Shown here: piece by piece, positions 14,814 through 24,264 of the stretch
Layout of the letters: every line of letters starts with the position of its first letter
Position numbering within the stretch: the first letter of the stretch is position 1
NCBI RefSeq assembly: GCF_025060375.1
Contig: NZ_JANXCG010000014.1
Coordinates: 1 to 32,425, forward strand
Source: Meiothermus sp.
GTDB lineage: Bacteria > Deinococcota > Deinococci > Deinococcales > Thermaceae
Reading direction: 5' to 3'
DNA length: 32,425 bases
Notes under the pieces: generated by a model
What the model was told of the DNA's origin: nothing
The model's input: the letters and a program-made list of their open reading frames with translations, nothing else
Database searches by the model: none
Translations under genes and position numbers: made by a program

Positions 14814-17408
14814 ATGGCCGCATTCTATCGGGGGATGCTTGCGCTGCTGCGGGAGCTGGTAGGGAGCCCCAGCCCCGAACACATGCTGTCAACAGCCTTG
14901 GATGGCGCCCTGCGGCTCATTCCCGGGGCTCAGGCCGGCTCTGCTCTGCTGCGCGAGGGGCGCGACTACCGGTTCGTGGCCATACGGGGCCACGCGCTGG
15001 AGCTACCCAGCTACCCTTTGAGCCTAGAGGCCGAGCTACGCTGGTACGGCGGGAGCCTGGAAGAAGCCCTGCAAGCCCAGGCCCGCATCACCCGGCCAAG
15101 TCCCGAGCTAAGCGGCCTTTCCCCCAAGGACCAGGCCAGCCTGCAGCCCATCGCCTGGTCTCTGAACGTCCCCGTGCCCCTACTCGGGCGGGTAGAGGCC
15201 TGGCTGTGCCTGGACCGCTTTCAGAAAACTCCCTTCCCCCCAAAGGCCCTAGCCTACGCCCAGGAGCTGGGGAAAAACCTGGGGGTGGCGCTTTTGGCCC
15301 TGAAGGAGCGGCAGAACACCCAGGCCCGGCTCGAGCGGGAGGAACGCCTGGCTCACGCCCTGAGCAGGCTGTCCGCCTTTCGCAGGGCCGAGGAGCTCTG
15401 GGCGGCCCTACCCCAGCTCATCGGGGAGCTTCTGGGGGTAGAACGGACCACCGTGCTCAGGCGAGAGGGGGAAGCCCTACGGGTAGCCTTTGCCATGGGC
15501 TGGGACGCGCCCCTGGGCAGCGAGCTTCCCAAGGGTGCAGGCATCGCCTGGGTCGCCCTGAGCGAGCGACGGGTGCAGATGACCTCCCGGGACGACCCCC
15601 GGATCTACATCCGCCCCACCCACCTCCAGGACACCTACGCGGCATACATTCCACTGCACGACGGGCACCAGCAGGACTTCGGGGTGGCGGCGGCCTACGC
15701 CCAAAGCCCGTTTGGACCGGAGGAAGTGTCCGTCCTGGAGGCCTTCGGCCGAGGGGCGGGGCAGGCCCTGGCCCGGCTCGAGGCCGAGGCCGCCCAGACC
15801 CGGGAGCTGGCCCGGCTGCAGACCCTGGCCCAGGTAAGCCAGCACCTAAGCACAGCCCAAACCAGCGAGGAACTCCTACAGAAGGTGGTTAAGGTAGCCC
15901 TGGAGCAGACCCAGGCCTCCACCAGCCTGCTCTGCCTTTACCGGGCCGGGGAAGAGGTGCTGGAGATTGCTGCAGCAGCCGGCTTTGCCACTGAAAAAGC
16001 CCAGGGAGCGCGCTTTGAGCGGGGGCGGGGCCTGGCCTGGCGGGTGCTCGAGGCCCAACAGCCCCTCTACCTGAGCGACGCCTCCCAGCATCCAGAGGCG
16101 GTGTACCTATCCGGGGTTCGCACCCCCGCAGCCTACCTAGGTGTCCCGCTGAGGGACCCCGAAGGTCGGCTGATGGGGGTGCTCTCGGTGGACACCGCAG
16201 GGGTAGGCGGTCGGCTGGAACCCCAGGACCGGTACGTGGTGGAGGCCCTGGCCGAGGTAACCGGGGTCACCTATTCCCGCCTGCAGGCCCTCGAGCAGGC
16301 CCACCGGGAGACCGAGCGGTACCGCCGGCTGGTCCAGATGTCGGCCGACCTGGAAACCCTGGACGACCCCACCCAGATGGCCCAGCGGGCCCTGGAGACC
16401 CTTATCGAGCTCACCGGGCTTTCCGCTGGGGGGTTCTACCGCCTGGTCCTCGAGCAACCCCAGGAGGGCAAGGGCTTCATGGAACTCCTCCTGGGCTACG
16501 AGCGCCCGGGGGACGCCCGCTTACGGCACTTCAGCAGGCTCCCGGTGGTGCTGGGCAAGGGGTTCATGGGGCTGGCCCTGGCCACCAAGGAGGTGCAGCA
16601 CATTGAGGACTACCAAAGCTGGGAAGGGGCCTGGCCCTCGCTTCAGGCCCACGGCCTGCGCACCCTCCTCACCGCTCCCCTCTTCCTCAGGGGGGCCCCC
16701 TACGGCGCTCTTACCCTGGCCAGTTTCGGGCACAAGGCCGTGGTTTCGGAGGAGGACAGCGCCCTTCTAGAGGCGGTAGCCCGACGGCTCGAGCGGGCCT
16801 TGGAACGGGTCGCCCACCTGGAGGAAATCGCCCGCACCCGGGAGGACGCCCTGCGGGCTTTGGGCCTGGGCCTGGAGCTGCGCGATTTGGAGACCAAGGG
16901 CCACACCGACCGGGTGGTCGCCCTGACCGAGGGGCTGGGAAAGGTCCTGAACTTTCCCGATTTGGAGGGCCTACGCACTGGGGCCTACCTGCACGACCTG
17001 GGCAAGCTGGCCATCCCGGACGCCATCCTGCTCAAGCCCGGCCCCCTCACCGAAGCGGAATGGCGCATCATGCGGAGCCACTGCGACATCGGCTTCGGCA
17101 TGCTGGAGAGCCTGGGCTTTCTCTCCCAGACTGCGCGCAACATCGTTCGCTACCACCACGAGCGCGTGGATGGTTCGGGCTACCCCTTCGGCCTGAAGGG
17201 GGAGGAAATTCCCCTGGAAGCCCGTATCTTCGCCGTGGTAGACGTCTACGATGCCCTCTTGCAACCCCGACCCTACAAGCCCGCCTGGAGCCAGGAGGAA
17301 GCCCTCAAGGAGCTCAGAAGACAGGCTGGGCAAACCCTGGACGCCCAGGTGGTGGAGGCTTTTCTAGCCCTGGTTGCCCAAGCTGCACCAGCCCCCAACG
17401 GTTCTTGA
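14814..17408 (+). CDS. Multi-GAF HD-GYP phosphodiesterase (cyclic-di-GMP hydrolase)
   Basis: An 864-aa cytoplasmic sensor enzyme with no TM segment. Four GAF-like domains are visible at about 20-160, 180-320, 345-490 and 510-660, with a coiled-coil stretch near 315-345. The C-terminal HD-GYP domain (~670-860) has the HD pair at 727-728 in [10 protein letters not shown], an HH pair in [18 protein letters not shown], and G789-Y790-P791 intact. Such domains hydrolyse cyclic-di-GMP; the GAF domains would sense a small ligand, a haem or another nucleotide. The key metal and GYP residues are present, so it should be active. It ends 58 bases before the metK start, and the metK -10 element follows its stop. 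Confidence 0.93.
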   Translation: MAAFYRGMLALLRELVGSPSPEHMLSTALDGALRLIPGAQAGSALLREGRDYRFVAIRGHALELPSYPLSLEAELRWYGGSLEEALQAQARITRPSPELSGLSPKDQASLQPIAWSLNVPVPLLGRVEAWLCLDRFQKTPFPPKALAYAQELGKNLGVALLALKERQNTQARLEREERLAHALSRLSAFRRAEELWAALPQLIGELLGVERTTVLRREGEALRVAFAMGWDAPLGSELPKGAGIAWVALSERRVQMTSRDDPRIYIRPTHLQDTYAAYIPLHDGHQQDFGVAAAYAQSPFGPEEVSVLEAFGRGAGQALARLEAEAAQTRELARLQTLAQVSQHLSTAQTSEELLQKVVKVALEQTQASTSLLCLYRAGEEVLEIAAAAGFATEKAQGARFERGRGLAWRVLEAQQPLYLSDASQHPEAVYLSGVRTPAAYLGVPLRDPEGRLMGVLSVDTAGVGGRLEPQDRYVVEALAEVTGVTYSRLQALEQAHRETERYRRLVQMSADLETLDDPTQMAQRALETLIELTGLSAGGFYRLVLEQPQEGKGFMELLLGYERPGDARLRHFSRLPVVLGKGFMGLALATKEVQHIEDYQSWEGAWPSLQAHGLRTLLTAPLFLRGAPYGALTLASFGHKAVVSEEDSALLEAVARRLERALERVAHLEEIARTREDALRALGLGLELRDLETKGHTDRVVALTEGLGKVLNFPDLEGLRTGAYLHDLGKLAIPDAILLKPGPLTEAEWRIMRSHCDIGFGMLESLGFLSQTARNIVRYHHERVDGSGYPFGLKGEEIPLEARIFAVVDVYDALLQPRPYKPAWSQEEALKELRRQAGQTLDAQVVEAFLALVAQAAPAPNGS

Positions 17409-17418
17409 CGGGGAGTGC

Positions 17419-17450
17419 TATACTCTTTCGGTTGACGCGGCCCGGCCGCG
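17419..17450 (+). promoter_or_regulatory. metK promoter -10 and leader palindrome
   Basis: TATACT at 17419-17424 follows the HD-GYP stop. TTGACG at 17405 is only eight bases away, too close to be its -35. The ~40-base leader holds an inverted repeat CGCGGCC-C-GGCCGCG (17436-17450) that ends just before the metK ribosome binding site, so it could fold and affect translation. Confidence 0.45.
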
Positions 17451-17466
17451 CCAGAGGAGGAGCAAG

Positions 17467-18642
17467 TTGCGAAGACTGGTGACTTCAGAATCGGTAACGG
17501 AAGGGCACCCCGACAAGCTGGCCGACCGCATCTCGGATGCCGTTCTGGACGCCATTCTAGCTAAAGACCCGCAGGCCCGGGTGGCCTGCGAAACCCTGGT
17601 GACCACAGGGCTGGTGATGGTGGCTGGAGAGATCACCACCGAGGCCTACGTGGACATCCCCCGGCTGGTGCGCCAGACCGTGCTCGAGGTGGGCTACACC
17701 CGCGCCAAGTACGGCTTTGACGGCGACACCTGCGCAGTGCTCACCGCCATAGACGAGCAGTCACCGGACATCGCAGGCGGGGTCAACGAGTCTTGGGAGT
17801 GGCGGGTGCTGGGCTCCCGGGATGAGCTGGACCGAATTGGTGCGGGCGACCAGGGCCTGATGTTCGGCTACGCCACCGATGAAACCCCCGAGCTGATGCC
17901 GCTGCCCATCTCCCTGGCCCACCGCCTCACCCGCCGCCTGGCCGAAGCCCGTAAGACCGGGGAGATTCCCTACCTACGCCCCGACGGCAAGGCCCAGGTC
18001 ACGGTGGTCTACGAAGGCTCCAAGCCCCTGTATGTGGGCACCGCCCTCATCTCCGCCCAACACTCCGAGGAGGTGGAGGCCGACCAGATCGCCCATGACA
18101 TCCGCACCAAGGTAATCGAGAAGGCCATTCCTGAGCAGTACCTGAGCAAGGAGACCCTCTACCTGATCAACCCTTCAGGCAAGTTTGTCATCGGGGGCCC
18201 CCACGGGGACACCGGACTCACCGGGCGTAAGATCATCGTGGACACCTACGGTGGAGCGGTGCCCCACGGCGGAGGGGCCTTCAGCGGGAAGGATCCGACC
18301 AAGGTGGACCGCTCCGCCGCGTACTACGCCCGCTACATCGCTAAGAACATCGTGGCCGCAGGTCTGGCCAAGCGGGCCCTGGTCGAGCTGGCCTACGCCA
18401 TCGGCAAAGCCCGCCCAGTCGGGATGCGGGTGGAAACCTTCGGGACCGGCACCATCCCCGACGAGAAGCTCACCGAGCTGGCCCAGAAGGTCTTTGATGC
18501 TCGTCCAAAAGCCATCATCGAGCAGCTCAACCTCCTGCGGCCCATCTACACCCCCACCTCGGCCTACGGCCACTTCGGCCGGGAGGGCTTCCCCTGGGAG
18601 AGGACCGACCGCGTGGAGGAGCTGCGCAAACAGCTCGCCTAA
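17467..18642 (+). CDS. metK: S-adenosylmethionine synthetase
   Basis: The 391-aa enzyme makes SAM from methionine and ATP. Motifs are [20 protein letters not shown] at the N-terminus, [12 protein letters not shown], and [20 protein letters not shown] with the catalytic lysine and aspartate region. Length fits the family. The frame is open to an ATG at 17374 inside the preceding gene, but TTG at 17467 is the likely start: GAGGAGGAG lies at 17454-17462, and MetK proteins start about here. Its product supplies TrmD, TrmB, RlmN and the methylthioadenosine that the RLP/cupin pair may recycle. A strong hairpin follows the stop. Confidence 0.98.
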   Translation: MRRLVTSESVTEGHPDKLADRISDAVLDAILAKDPQARVACETLVTTGLVMVAGEITTEAYVDIPRLVRQTVLEVGYTRAKYGFDGDTCAVLTAIDEQSPDIAGGVNESWEWRVLGSRDELDRIGAGDQGLMFGYATDETPELMPLPISLAHRLTRRLAEARKTGEIPYLRPDGKAQVTVVYEGSKPLYVGTALISAQHSEEVEADQIAHDIRTKVIEKAIPEQYLSKETLYLINPSGKFVIGGPHGDTGLTGRKIIVDTYGGAVPHGGGAFSGKDPTKVDRSAAYYARYIAKNIVAAGLAKRALVELAYAIGKARPVGMRVETFGTGTIPDEKLTELAQKVFDARPKAIIEQLNLLRPIYTPTSAYGHFGREGFPWERTDRVEELRKQLA

Positions 18643-18646
18643 GCCG

Positions 18647-18672
18647 CCACCCGAGGCCCCGGCCTCGGGTGG
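18647..18672. terminator. Hairpin between convergent metK and PP2C genes
   Basis: A perfect 12-base inverted repeat, CCACCCGAGGCC (18647-18658) and GGCCTCGGGTGG (18661-18672). There is no T-tract on either side, but its place between two convergent stops suggests a bidirectional terminator or RNA 3'-end hairpin. Confidence 0.6.
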
Positions 18673-18677
18673 TCCCC

Positions 18678-19640
18678 CTATGGCCTTGGGCTGGGGCCAA
18701 ACTGGTTGAAAAGCACGAAGCCCAGAAGCCCAAACCAAAGCAGAAGCAGGATCACACTGCCCCAGCGCTGCCAGAAAGAGGCCGGCGGGGAGGGCTCGGA
18801 AACCCGGGTGGTGAGCACCTCTAGGTCGGTCCCGCTCTGCAGCCGCACCGGCTGACCCTGGCTGGTCTCCAGGGGCAGGGCATAGGGCCTGGAGCGCACC
18901 GGCACCTGGCTGCCGATGGTGACCACCACCGCGCTGATGTTGTCGGCCCCCCCCCAGTCGTTGGCCAGCTTGACGAGCTTGGCCACCGCGGGCTCAGGAG
19001 GGTTGGTGAGAATCATCTCAGAGAGCACCCGATCCTCCAGCACCCCGCTCAGGCCATCGGAGCAGAGCAAGAAGACATCGCCGGGACGCACCTTTAGGCC
19101 CACCAGATCCACCCGCGCAGCGGGGAAGGAGCCCAAGGCGTTGGTGATGACGTTGCGCCAGCGGTGGCTTCGAGCCTCCTCCTCGGTCAGGAGGCCCTGG
19201 CGCACCCGATCCGCCACCCAGGAGTGGTCTTGGGTGAGCTGGGTGAACTCCCCATCGCGCAGAAGGTAGGCCCGGGAATCACCCACATGGGCGATGAGGG
19301 CGTAGGGCAGGTCAAGCCACAGGGTGGTGCAGGTGGTGCCCATACCGCGCGACTCGGGCTTCTGGCCAGCCAGGTAGATGGCCTCGTTGGCGGCCTCGTA
19401 GGCCTCCAGAAGGGTCTGGGGGGAGGGCTCGCTCTGGCGGAGCATCTCCAGCACCCGGTCCACTGCCATCTGCGAGGCCACCTCGCCGGTACGGTGCCCT
19501 CCCATGCCGTCGGCTACGATGAAGATACCCCCATAGGGGGTCACCATCTGGGCCACCGCGTCCTCGTTGAGGGCCCGCTTGCGGCCGGGGTCGGTCAAAG
19601 CCGCTGCATAAACCATAGGTAGGCTTTCCGAGCCCGGCAT
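18678..19640 (-). CDS. PP2C-type Ser/Thr protein phosphatase, membrane-anchored
   Basis: A 320-aa protein phosphatase of the PrpC/Stp type. Metal-binding motifs are in order: RALNEDAV, ADGMGGHRTGEVAS, HVGDSRAYLLRDG, LLCSDGLSGVL and GGADNISAVVV. A linker of ~40 residues leads to one C-terminal TM helix (WGSVILLLLWFGLLGFVLF), so the catalytic domain faces the cytoplasm. It would remove phosphate from targets of a Hanks-type kinase; none is in the window. ATG at 19640 is preferred because TATAAT lies nine bases upstream; the frame is also open to 19682, and an in-frame ATG at 19616 is possible. trmB lies upstream on the same strand with a 65-base gap. Confidence 0.95.
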   Translation of the reverse strand: MPGSESLPMVYAAALTDPGRKRALNEDAVAQMVTPYGGIFIVADGMGGHRTGEVASQMAVDRVLEMLRQSEPSPQTLLEAYEAANEAIYLAGQKPESRGMGTTCTTLWLDLPYALIAHVGDSRAYLLRDGEFTQLTQDHSWVADRVRQGLLTEEEARSHRWRNVITNALGSFPAARVDLVGLKVRPGDVFLLCSDGLSGVLEDRVLSEMILTNPPEPAVAKLVKLANDWGGADNISAVVVTIGSQVPVRSRPYALPLETSQGQPVRLQSGTDLEVLTTRVSEPSPPASFWQRWGSVILLLLWFGLLGFVLFNQFGPSPRP

Positions 19641-19649
19641 ACTAGGCGC

Positions 19650-19655
19650 ATTATA
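19650..19655 (-). promoter_or_regulatory. -10 element of the PP2C gene
   Basis: A consensus TATAAT on the minus strand, nine bases before the ATG at 19640. Confidence 0.6.
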
Positions 19656-19705
19656 GGCCACGGTGGAGGAGGGGAAGGCCAAAAATTACACCGCCGAGCG
19701 TTAAT

Positions 19706-20617
19706 TCAGTACGAGCGCTGCAGTACCCCCAGGCCCTGGCCCTCCAAAAAGCCCACCAACCAGGCCACCGCCGCCCTCACTCCGGGCGTGGCCAGGGGCG
19801 CGCCAAAACGGGAGAGGCCCACATACAGCCCGTGGGTGCTGGCGCGGGCCTCCAGAAGGACATCCTGCACCAGGTCTTCCTCCTCAACATGGGTCAGAAA
19901 ATAGTAGCCACCAGGAAAGGCCGCAACCTCGAGCAGGACCGCTGTCCCGCCTTCAAACCGCACCACGGTTTTCTCAAAGGTTCCTAGCTCGGGCAGTTTG
20001 CCGGACATCAGGGCGTGGGGCATGGGGCACCTCGGTAGGGGTGGCCAGGGCGCAGGGTCCTCGGCCCGCTTGCGGAAAACCGCATGGTAGAAGCTTCGGC
20101 CCGCTTCCTTCCACTTGAGGGCGTATTTGGTGGTAAGAAGGCAAGGGGGTGGGGGTGGTGTGTCCACCTCAAAAAGCCCGCTGGCCGCAGCTTCAGCCTG
20201 GGCGTAGCGCCAGTAGCCCTCGTGGTCGGTGATGAGCCATAGCTCGCCGCCTTCTGCCAGCCGGGTGGAGAGCCTCCGGAAAAAACCCCGCCGCAGCAAG
20301 CGGTTCCCCTCGTGTTTGGTCTTGGGCCAGGGGTCGGGAAAGTTCACATACACCCGCCCCAGGCTGCGCGGGGCCACCAGGTTGCGCAGGGCAAAGGCAG
20401 CCTGGCCGTGGTAGACCCAGACGTTGGCAATGCCCTCCCGCCGAAAACGCCTAAGGGCCCTCGCCACCGAGGCGGCCGACACCTCAACCCCCAGTATGCG
20501 CCACGTCGGGTGGAGGCGGGCCAGCTCCGCGGTAAAGCGGCCATCGCCGAAGCCCACCTCGAGGACTTCCGGGGCAGGCTGCAGGGGAAACTCAACGTCG
20601 CCCAGCCGGATTAGCAC
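19706..20617 (-). CDS. trmB: tRNA (guanine-46-N7)-methyltransferase TrmB with C-terminal extension
   Basis: The 303-aa product makes m7G46 in the variable loop of tRNA. The SAM site [14 protein letters not shown] is near residues 21-34; [18 protein letters not shown] and [12 protein letters not shown] are diagnostic of TrmB. Typical TrmB has ~210-240 residues; here about 100 extra residues follow the catalytic domain, as known for TrmB of some thermophiles such as Aquifex, where the extension aids heat stability. Start is GTG at 20617, with TATAAT eight bases before it. It is divergent from the CxxC protein gene and precedes the PP2C gene. Confidence 0.95.
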   Translation of the reverse strand: MLIRLGDVEFPLQPAPEVLEVGFGDGRFTAELARLHPTWRILGVEVSAASVARALRRFRREGIANVWVYHGQAAFALRNLVAPRSLGRVYVNFPDPWPKTKHEGNRLLRRGFFRRLSTRLAEGGELWLITDHEGYWRYAQAEAAASGLFEVDTPPPPPCLLTTKYALKWKEAGRSFYHAVFRKRAEDPAPWPPLPRCPMPHALMSGKLPELGTFEKTVVRFEGGTAVLLEVAAFPGGYYFLTHVEEEDLVQDVLLEARASTHGLYVGLSRFGAPLATPGVRAAVAWLVGFLEGQGLGVLQRSY

Positions 20618-20625
20618 AAAGGGCC

Positions 20626-20631
20626 ATTATA
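20626..20631 (-). promoter_or_regulatory. -10 element of trmB (leaderless)
   Basis: A consensus TATAAT on the minus strand, eight bases before the GTG at 20617. Confidence 0.6.
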
Positions 20632-20669
20632 GGGGCTGTGGGCGGCTGCGCCTACCCCCGGGGCGGTGG

Positions 20670-20675
20670 TAGACT
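20670..20675 (+). promoter_or_regulatory. -10 element of the CxxC protein gene (leaderless)
   Basis: TAGACT, eight bases before ATG at 20684. An upstream in-frame ATG at 20666 overlaps it and is rejected. Confidence 0.55.
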
Positions 20676-20683
20676 TTAGCTGT

Positions 20684-21358
20684 ATGGCAGATGAAGGCCT
20701 TGAGCGAGCCTTCGCCAAGGTGCGGGCGCTTTTGGAAGGCGACTTTGAACACCCTGGCCTGACCCTCTACGACCTGCAGAACCTGGTGGGCTACAGCAAC
20801 CGCACCAAAACCGACGGCCCCCTCTCCTACACCCTGCCGCCCGAACCGGCCCTAAGCGGCGTGGCGGCGGTGCGGCTGTACTACTACCCCAAAGACCCCG
20901 AGGTCACCCTCATCGTGGAAATCGAGGACAAGGCCCGCAAGCGCCACCTGCGCCACTTCAAGTGGAACGGCATCTCCTGGACCGCACCCCACGGGCTCAA
21001 GTCCGACCTGACCGCCACCCGGGAGGTTCTCCCCGCCATCGAGGAGGTGGGGGGCGACTTCTTCCTGGGCTACGCCCCTGAGGAGGCCAAGGAGCTGGCC
21101 GAGGCCATCCGGCGGGGTGAGGCAGCCGGGGCCAAGTACATGCTTTGCACCCGCGACAACACCCGCATCTTCTACGCCCCCACCAGCTCCCCGCCCACCA
21201 TCCCCTGCCCACGTTGCGGCAACGGCAACATGATCTTCAAAACCCTGACCTTTGCCAACCCCGAGGACCGCATTGAGGCCCTGTTGCGGGAGCAGCGAGC
21301 CCTGCGCACCGCACTGGAAGACCTGCTCCTGTACCTCAAGCGCAAGCTGGGACCCTGA
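20684..21358 (+). CDS. Unknown protein with a single CxxC motif
   Basis: A 224-aa soluble protein, not recognised. It has an alpha/beta N-terminal region (ALLEGDFEHPGLTLYDLQNLV), a strand-rich middle (VRLYYYPKDPEVTLIVEIED), a basic stretch (KARKRHLRHFKW), and then IPCPRCGNGNMIF, half of a zinc ribbon. No second CxxC pair is visible, so zinc binding would need a dimer or other ligands. The C-terminus is a long amphipathic helix (DRIEALLREQRALRTALEDLL), suggesting oligomerisation. Start at 20684 is set by TAGACT eight bases upstream. A strong terminator follows, so it is a single-gene unit. Confidence 0.8.
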   Translation: MADEGLERAFAKVRALLEGDFEHPGLTLYDLQNLVGYSNRTKTDGPLSYTLPPEPALSGVAAVRLYYYPKDPEVTLIVEIEDKARKRHLRHFKWNGISWTAPHGLKSDLTATREVLPAIEEVGGDFFLGYAPEEAKELAEAIRRGEAAGAKYMLCTRDNTRIFYAPTSSPPTIPCPRCGNGNMIFKTLTFANPEDRIEALLREQRALRTALEDLLLYLKRKLGP

Positions 21359-21380
21359 ATGCCCCCAAAGGGCCGGCCCG

Positions 21381-21406
21381 CTTTTGCCATTTGGCAAAAG
21401 TTTTTT
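21381..21406 (+). terminator. Rho-independent terminator
   Basis: CTTTTGCC (21381-21388), loop ATTT, GGCAAAAG (21393-21400), then TTTTTT. It ends the CxxC protein gene. The hairpin's own A/T runs could also act on the opposite strand. Confidence 0.9.
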
Positions 21407-21456
21407 ATACGCTGTAAAAAACATACTTCCTTACGATTCTCCTCCTCCGGCTGCGG

Positions 21457-21462
21457 TAAGGT
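21457..21462 (+). promoter_or_regulatory. -10-like element of the aceE leader
   Basis: TAAGGT, seven bases before ATG of an 18-codon ORF at 21470 and 57 bases before aceE. It is the best candidate for the start of the aceEF transcript; TACGAT at 21432-21437 is an alternative. Confidence 0.45.
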
Positions 21463-21469
21463 AAGGCCG

Positions 21470-21526
21470 ATGCCAAAGGGCAACCCACGCTGGGGTCGCT
21501 GGCCCAAAGGAGCCATGGTATGGTAG
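21470..21526 (+). CDS. Possible 18-aa leader peptide upstream of aceE
   Basis: The frame encodes [18 protein letters not shown]. Its ATG sits seven bases after TAAGGT, the same geometry as the leaderless genes here. Its stop codon TAG (21524-21526) lies seven bases into aceE, so the two frames overlap. The aceE ribosome binding site AAAGGAG lies within it. Translation could couple to or restrain aceE. It may be chance, since it is very short; three tryptophans among 18 residues are unusual. Confidence 0.4.
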   Translation: MPKGNPRWGRWPKGAMVW

Positions 21527-24240
21527 AGGACCGCGAACTGATCGCCGCTCGAGGGGGTCTTTCCGCCGAGGAACAGCTGAGGCTCGAGGACCTGGAGAAC
21601 CAGGAGTGGCAGGAAAGCCTGGAGTACGTTCTGCGCTCGGCAGGGCGTGACCGGGTAGCCCAGCTCATGGAGATGCTGGAAAACTACGCCTACCGGATGG
21701 GGGTGGTCATCCACGACAAGGTCAACACCCCCTACGTCAACACCATCTCCAAGGAGCACGAGCCGCCTTACCCCGGCGACCTCGAGCTCGAGGAACGCAT
21801 CGCCAATATCCTGCGCTGGAATACCATCGCCATCGTTCAGCAGGCCAACAAGAAGGCCGACGGCATCGGGGGGCACATCTCCACCTACGCCAGCATTGCT
21901 GAGCTGATGGAGATGGGTTTCAACCACTTCTTCCGCGGCCACGACTCCCCCGATCGCGACCTGGTCTTCTACCAGGGGCACATGGCGCCGGGGGTGTACG
22001 CCCGCAGCTACCTGGAAGGCCGCCTGAGCGAGGAAGACCTGGCCAAGTTCCGCCGCGAGCTCCTGGGCGGGCCGGGCCGGGGCCTGTCCAGCTACCCCCA
22101 CCCCTGGCTGATGCCCGACTACTGGGAGTTCCCCACCGTCAGCATGGGCCTAGGCCCCTTGCAAGCCATCTACCAGGCCCGCTTTTTGCGCTACCTGGAA
22201 GACCGCGGCCTCAAACCCAAGACCAACGCCAAGGTCTGGGCCTTCCTGGGCGACGGCGAGCAGGACGAACCCGAGACCACCGGGGCTCTGCGGGTCGCGG
22301 CCAACGAGGAGCTCGACAACCTGGTTTTCGTGATCAACGCCAACCTGCAGCGCCTGGATGGGCCGGTGCGGGGCAACTCCAAGATTATCCAGGAGCTGGA
22401 AGCCCTCTACCGGGGGGCCGGCTGGAACGTGATTAAGGTGGTCTGGGGCAGCGCCTGGGATGAACTTTTTGCCAGGGACACCGAGGGCGTGCTGTTGGAA
22501 CGCATGGAGCAGCTCGTAGACGGCGAGAGCCAGCGCTACGCGGCCTACGGCGGAAAGGAGCTGCGGGAGAAGTTCTTCAATACCCCGGCGCTCAAAAGGC
22601 TCATTGAAGGGATGAGCGACGAGGATCTGGACCGCCTGACCCTATCGCGCGGCGGCCACGACAACCGCAAAATCTACGCTGCTTTCAAGGCCGCTGCCGA
22701 GCATCGGGGCTCGCCCACGGTCATCATTGCCCGCACGGTGAAAGGCTACTGCTTGGGGCCCACCGCCCAGGCCAAGAACGTGGCCCACCAGGTCAAGAAG
22801 CTCACCCTGGAGGACCTGCGCGAGGCCCGCGACCACCTGGGCATCCCCATCCCCGACGAAGAGCTGGAAAAAACCCCCTTCTACCATCCCGGGCCCGACT
22901 CGCCCGAGGTGCGCTACATGCTCGAGCGTCGCAAGGCCCTAGGCGGGCTGATCCCCGAGCGGCGGGTGCGGGAGTACCGCATCCAGACCCCCGACCTGGC
23001 CTTCTTTGAAGAGTTCTTGGCCGGCTCCGGGGGACGGGAGGTCTCCACCACCATGGCTTTTGTGCGCATGCTGACCAAGCTGGTGCGCCATCCTACGGTG
23101 GGAAAGTACATCGTACCCATCGTACCCGACGAGGCCCGCACCTTCGGCATGGAGGGGGTGATCTCCTCCGTGGGCATCTACTCCCCAAAGGGCCAGCTCT
23201 ACACCCCCGTAGATGCCGGAACGGTGACCGTCTACCGCGAATCCGAGACGGGCCAACTGCTGCAGGAAGGCATCAACGAGGCCGGGGCCATGTGCAGCTT
23301 CATCGCCGCTGGCACCGCTTACGCCCACCACGGCATCCCCACCATCCCCTTCTACATCTTCTACTCCATGTTCGGCCTGCAGCGCACAGGCGACCTGGTC
23401 TGGGCTGCCGCCGATCAGCGCACCAAGGGTTTCCTCATGGGGGCCACCGCCGGGCGCACCACCCTAAACGGCGAAGGCCTGCAGCACGAGGACGGCCATT
23501 CCCACGTGCTGGCCCTGCCGGTGCCCAACCTGTGGGCCTACGACCCCGCCTTCGCCTACGAACTTGCAGTGATCCTGCAGGACGGCATGAAGCGCATGTA
23601 CCAGGACGGGGAGGACATCTTCTACTACATCACCCTAATGAACGAGAACTACCCCCAGCCCCCCATGCCTGAACCGCAAGAAGAAACCCGGCAGGGCATC
23701 CTGAAGGGGATGTACCTGTTCAGGAGGAGCGGGCTCAAAAAACCCAAGGCCCGGGTACAGCTCCTGGGAAGCGGCACCATCCTCAACGAGGCCATCAAGG
23801 CTGCCGACATCCTCGCGGAATACGGCGTCGCTGCGGATATCTGGAGCGTCACCAGCTACAAGGCCCTCTACTACGAGGCCATGGAGACCGCCCGCTACAA
23901 CCGCCTCCACCCGGGCGAAAAGCCGAGGAAGAGCTACGTGGCCAACTGTTTGAACCCCACCGAAGGCCCCATTGTGGCCGCCTCGGATTACATGAAGGCC
24001 CTACCCGACCTGCTCTCGGGCTACCTAAACCGCCCCATCCACAGCCTAGGTACGGACGGATTCGGGCGCTCCGAGACCCGGGAAGCCCTGCGCGACTTTT
24101 TTGAGGTGGACGCCCGGCACATCGCCGCCACCGCCCTCTCGGCACTGCAAGCTGAAGGCAGGCTCAGTCTGAACACTCTGCAAGCAGCCTTCAAAAAGCT
24201 GGAAATTGACCCTGACCGGGAGGCTCCCCACAAACGCTAG
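21520..24240 (+). CDS. aceE: Pyruvate dehydrogenase E1 component (homodimeric)
   Basis: A 906-aa thiamine-diphosphate enzyme that decarboxylates pyruvate and transfers the acetyl group to the lipoyl arm of E2. Motifs match the homodimeric E1: [23 protein letters not shown], the ThDP motif [10 protein letters not shown] near residue 244 with [14 protein letters not shown], and the later [19 protein letters not shown] and [17 protein letters not shown]. Length is close to that of E. coli AceE. ATG at 21520 has AAAGGAG at 21506-21512. aceF follows after 24 bases, so they form an operon. Upstream is a terminator and a possible leader ORF. Confidence 0.98.
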   Translation: MVEDRELIAARGGLSAEEQLRLEDLENQEWQESLEYVLRSAGRDRVAQLMEMLENYAYRMGVVIHDKVNTPYVNTISKEHEPPYPGDLELEERIANILRWNTIAIVQQANKKADGIGGHISTYASIAELMEMGFNHFFRGHDSPDRDLVFYQGHMAPGVYARSYLEGRLSEEDLAKFRRELLGGPGRGLSSYPHPWLMPDYWEFPTVSMGLGPLQAIYQARFLRYLEDRGLKPKTNAKVWAFLGDGEQDEPETTGALRVAANEELDNLVFVINANLQRLDGPVRGNSKIIQELEALYRGAGWNVIKVVWGSAWDELFARDTEGVLLERMEQLVDGESQRYAAYGGKELREKFFNTPALKRLIEGMSDEDLDRLTLSRGGHDNRKIYAAFKAAAEHRGSPTVIIARTVKGYCLGPTAQAKNVAHQVKKLTLEDLREARDHLGIPIPDEELEKTPFYHPGPDSPEVRYMLERRKALGGLIPERRVREYRIQTPDLAFFEEFLAGSGGREVSTTMAFVRMLTKLVRHPTVGKYIVPIVPDEARTFGMEGVISSVGIYSPKGQLYTPVDAGTVTVYRESETGQLLQEGINEAGAMCSFIAAGTAYAHHGIPTIPFYIFYSMFGLQRTGDLVWAAADQRTKGFLMGATAGRTTLNGEGLQHEDGHSHVLALPVPNLWAYDPAFAYELAVILQDGMKRMYQDGEDIFYYITLMNENYPQPPMPEPQEETRQGILKGMYLFRRSGLKKPKARVQLLGSGTILNEAIKAADILAEYGVAADIWSVTSYKALYYEAMETARYNRLHPGEKPRKSYVANCLNPTEGPIVAASDYMKALPDLLSGYLNRPIHSLGTDGFGRSETREALRDFFEVDARHIAATALSALQAEGRLSLNTLQAAFKKLEIDPDREAPHKR

Positions 24241-24264
24241 CCCCCAGGAAACAAGGAGCGCCTC

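Noticed and set aside
17405-17424. TTGACG/TATACT as a full metK promoter
   Set aside because: The boxes are only eight bases apart, not the 16-18 needed; only the -10 is kept as a candidate.
17425-17466. SAM riboswitch before metK
   Set aside because: The leader of about 40 bases is too short for any known SAM riboswitch and lacks their core motifs.
21172-22101. 309-codon minus-strand frame opposite aceE and its leader
   Set aside because: It crosses the terminator and aceE, has shadow-like composition and no -10 or ribosome binding site.
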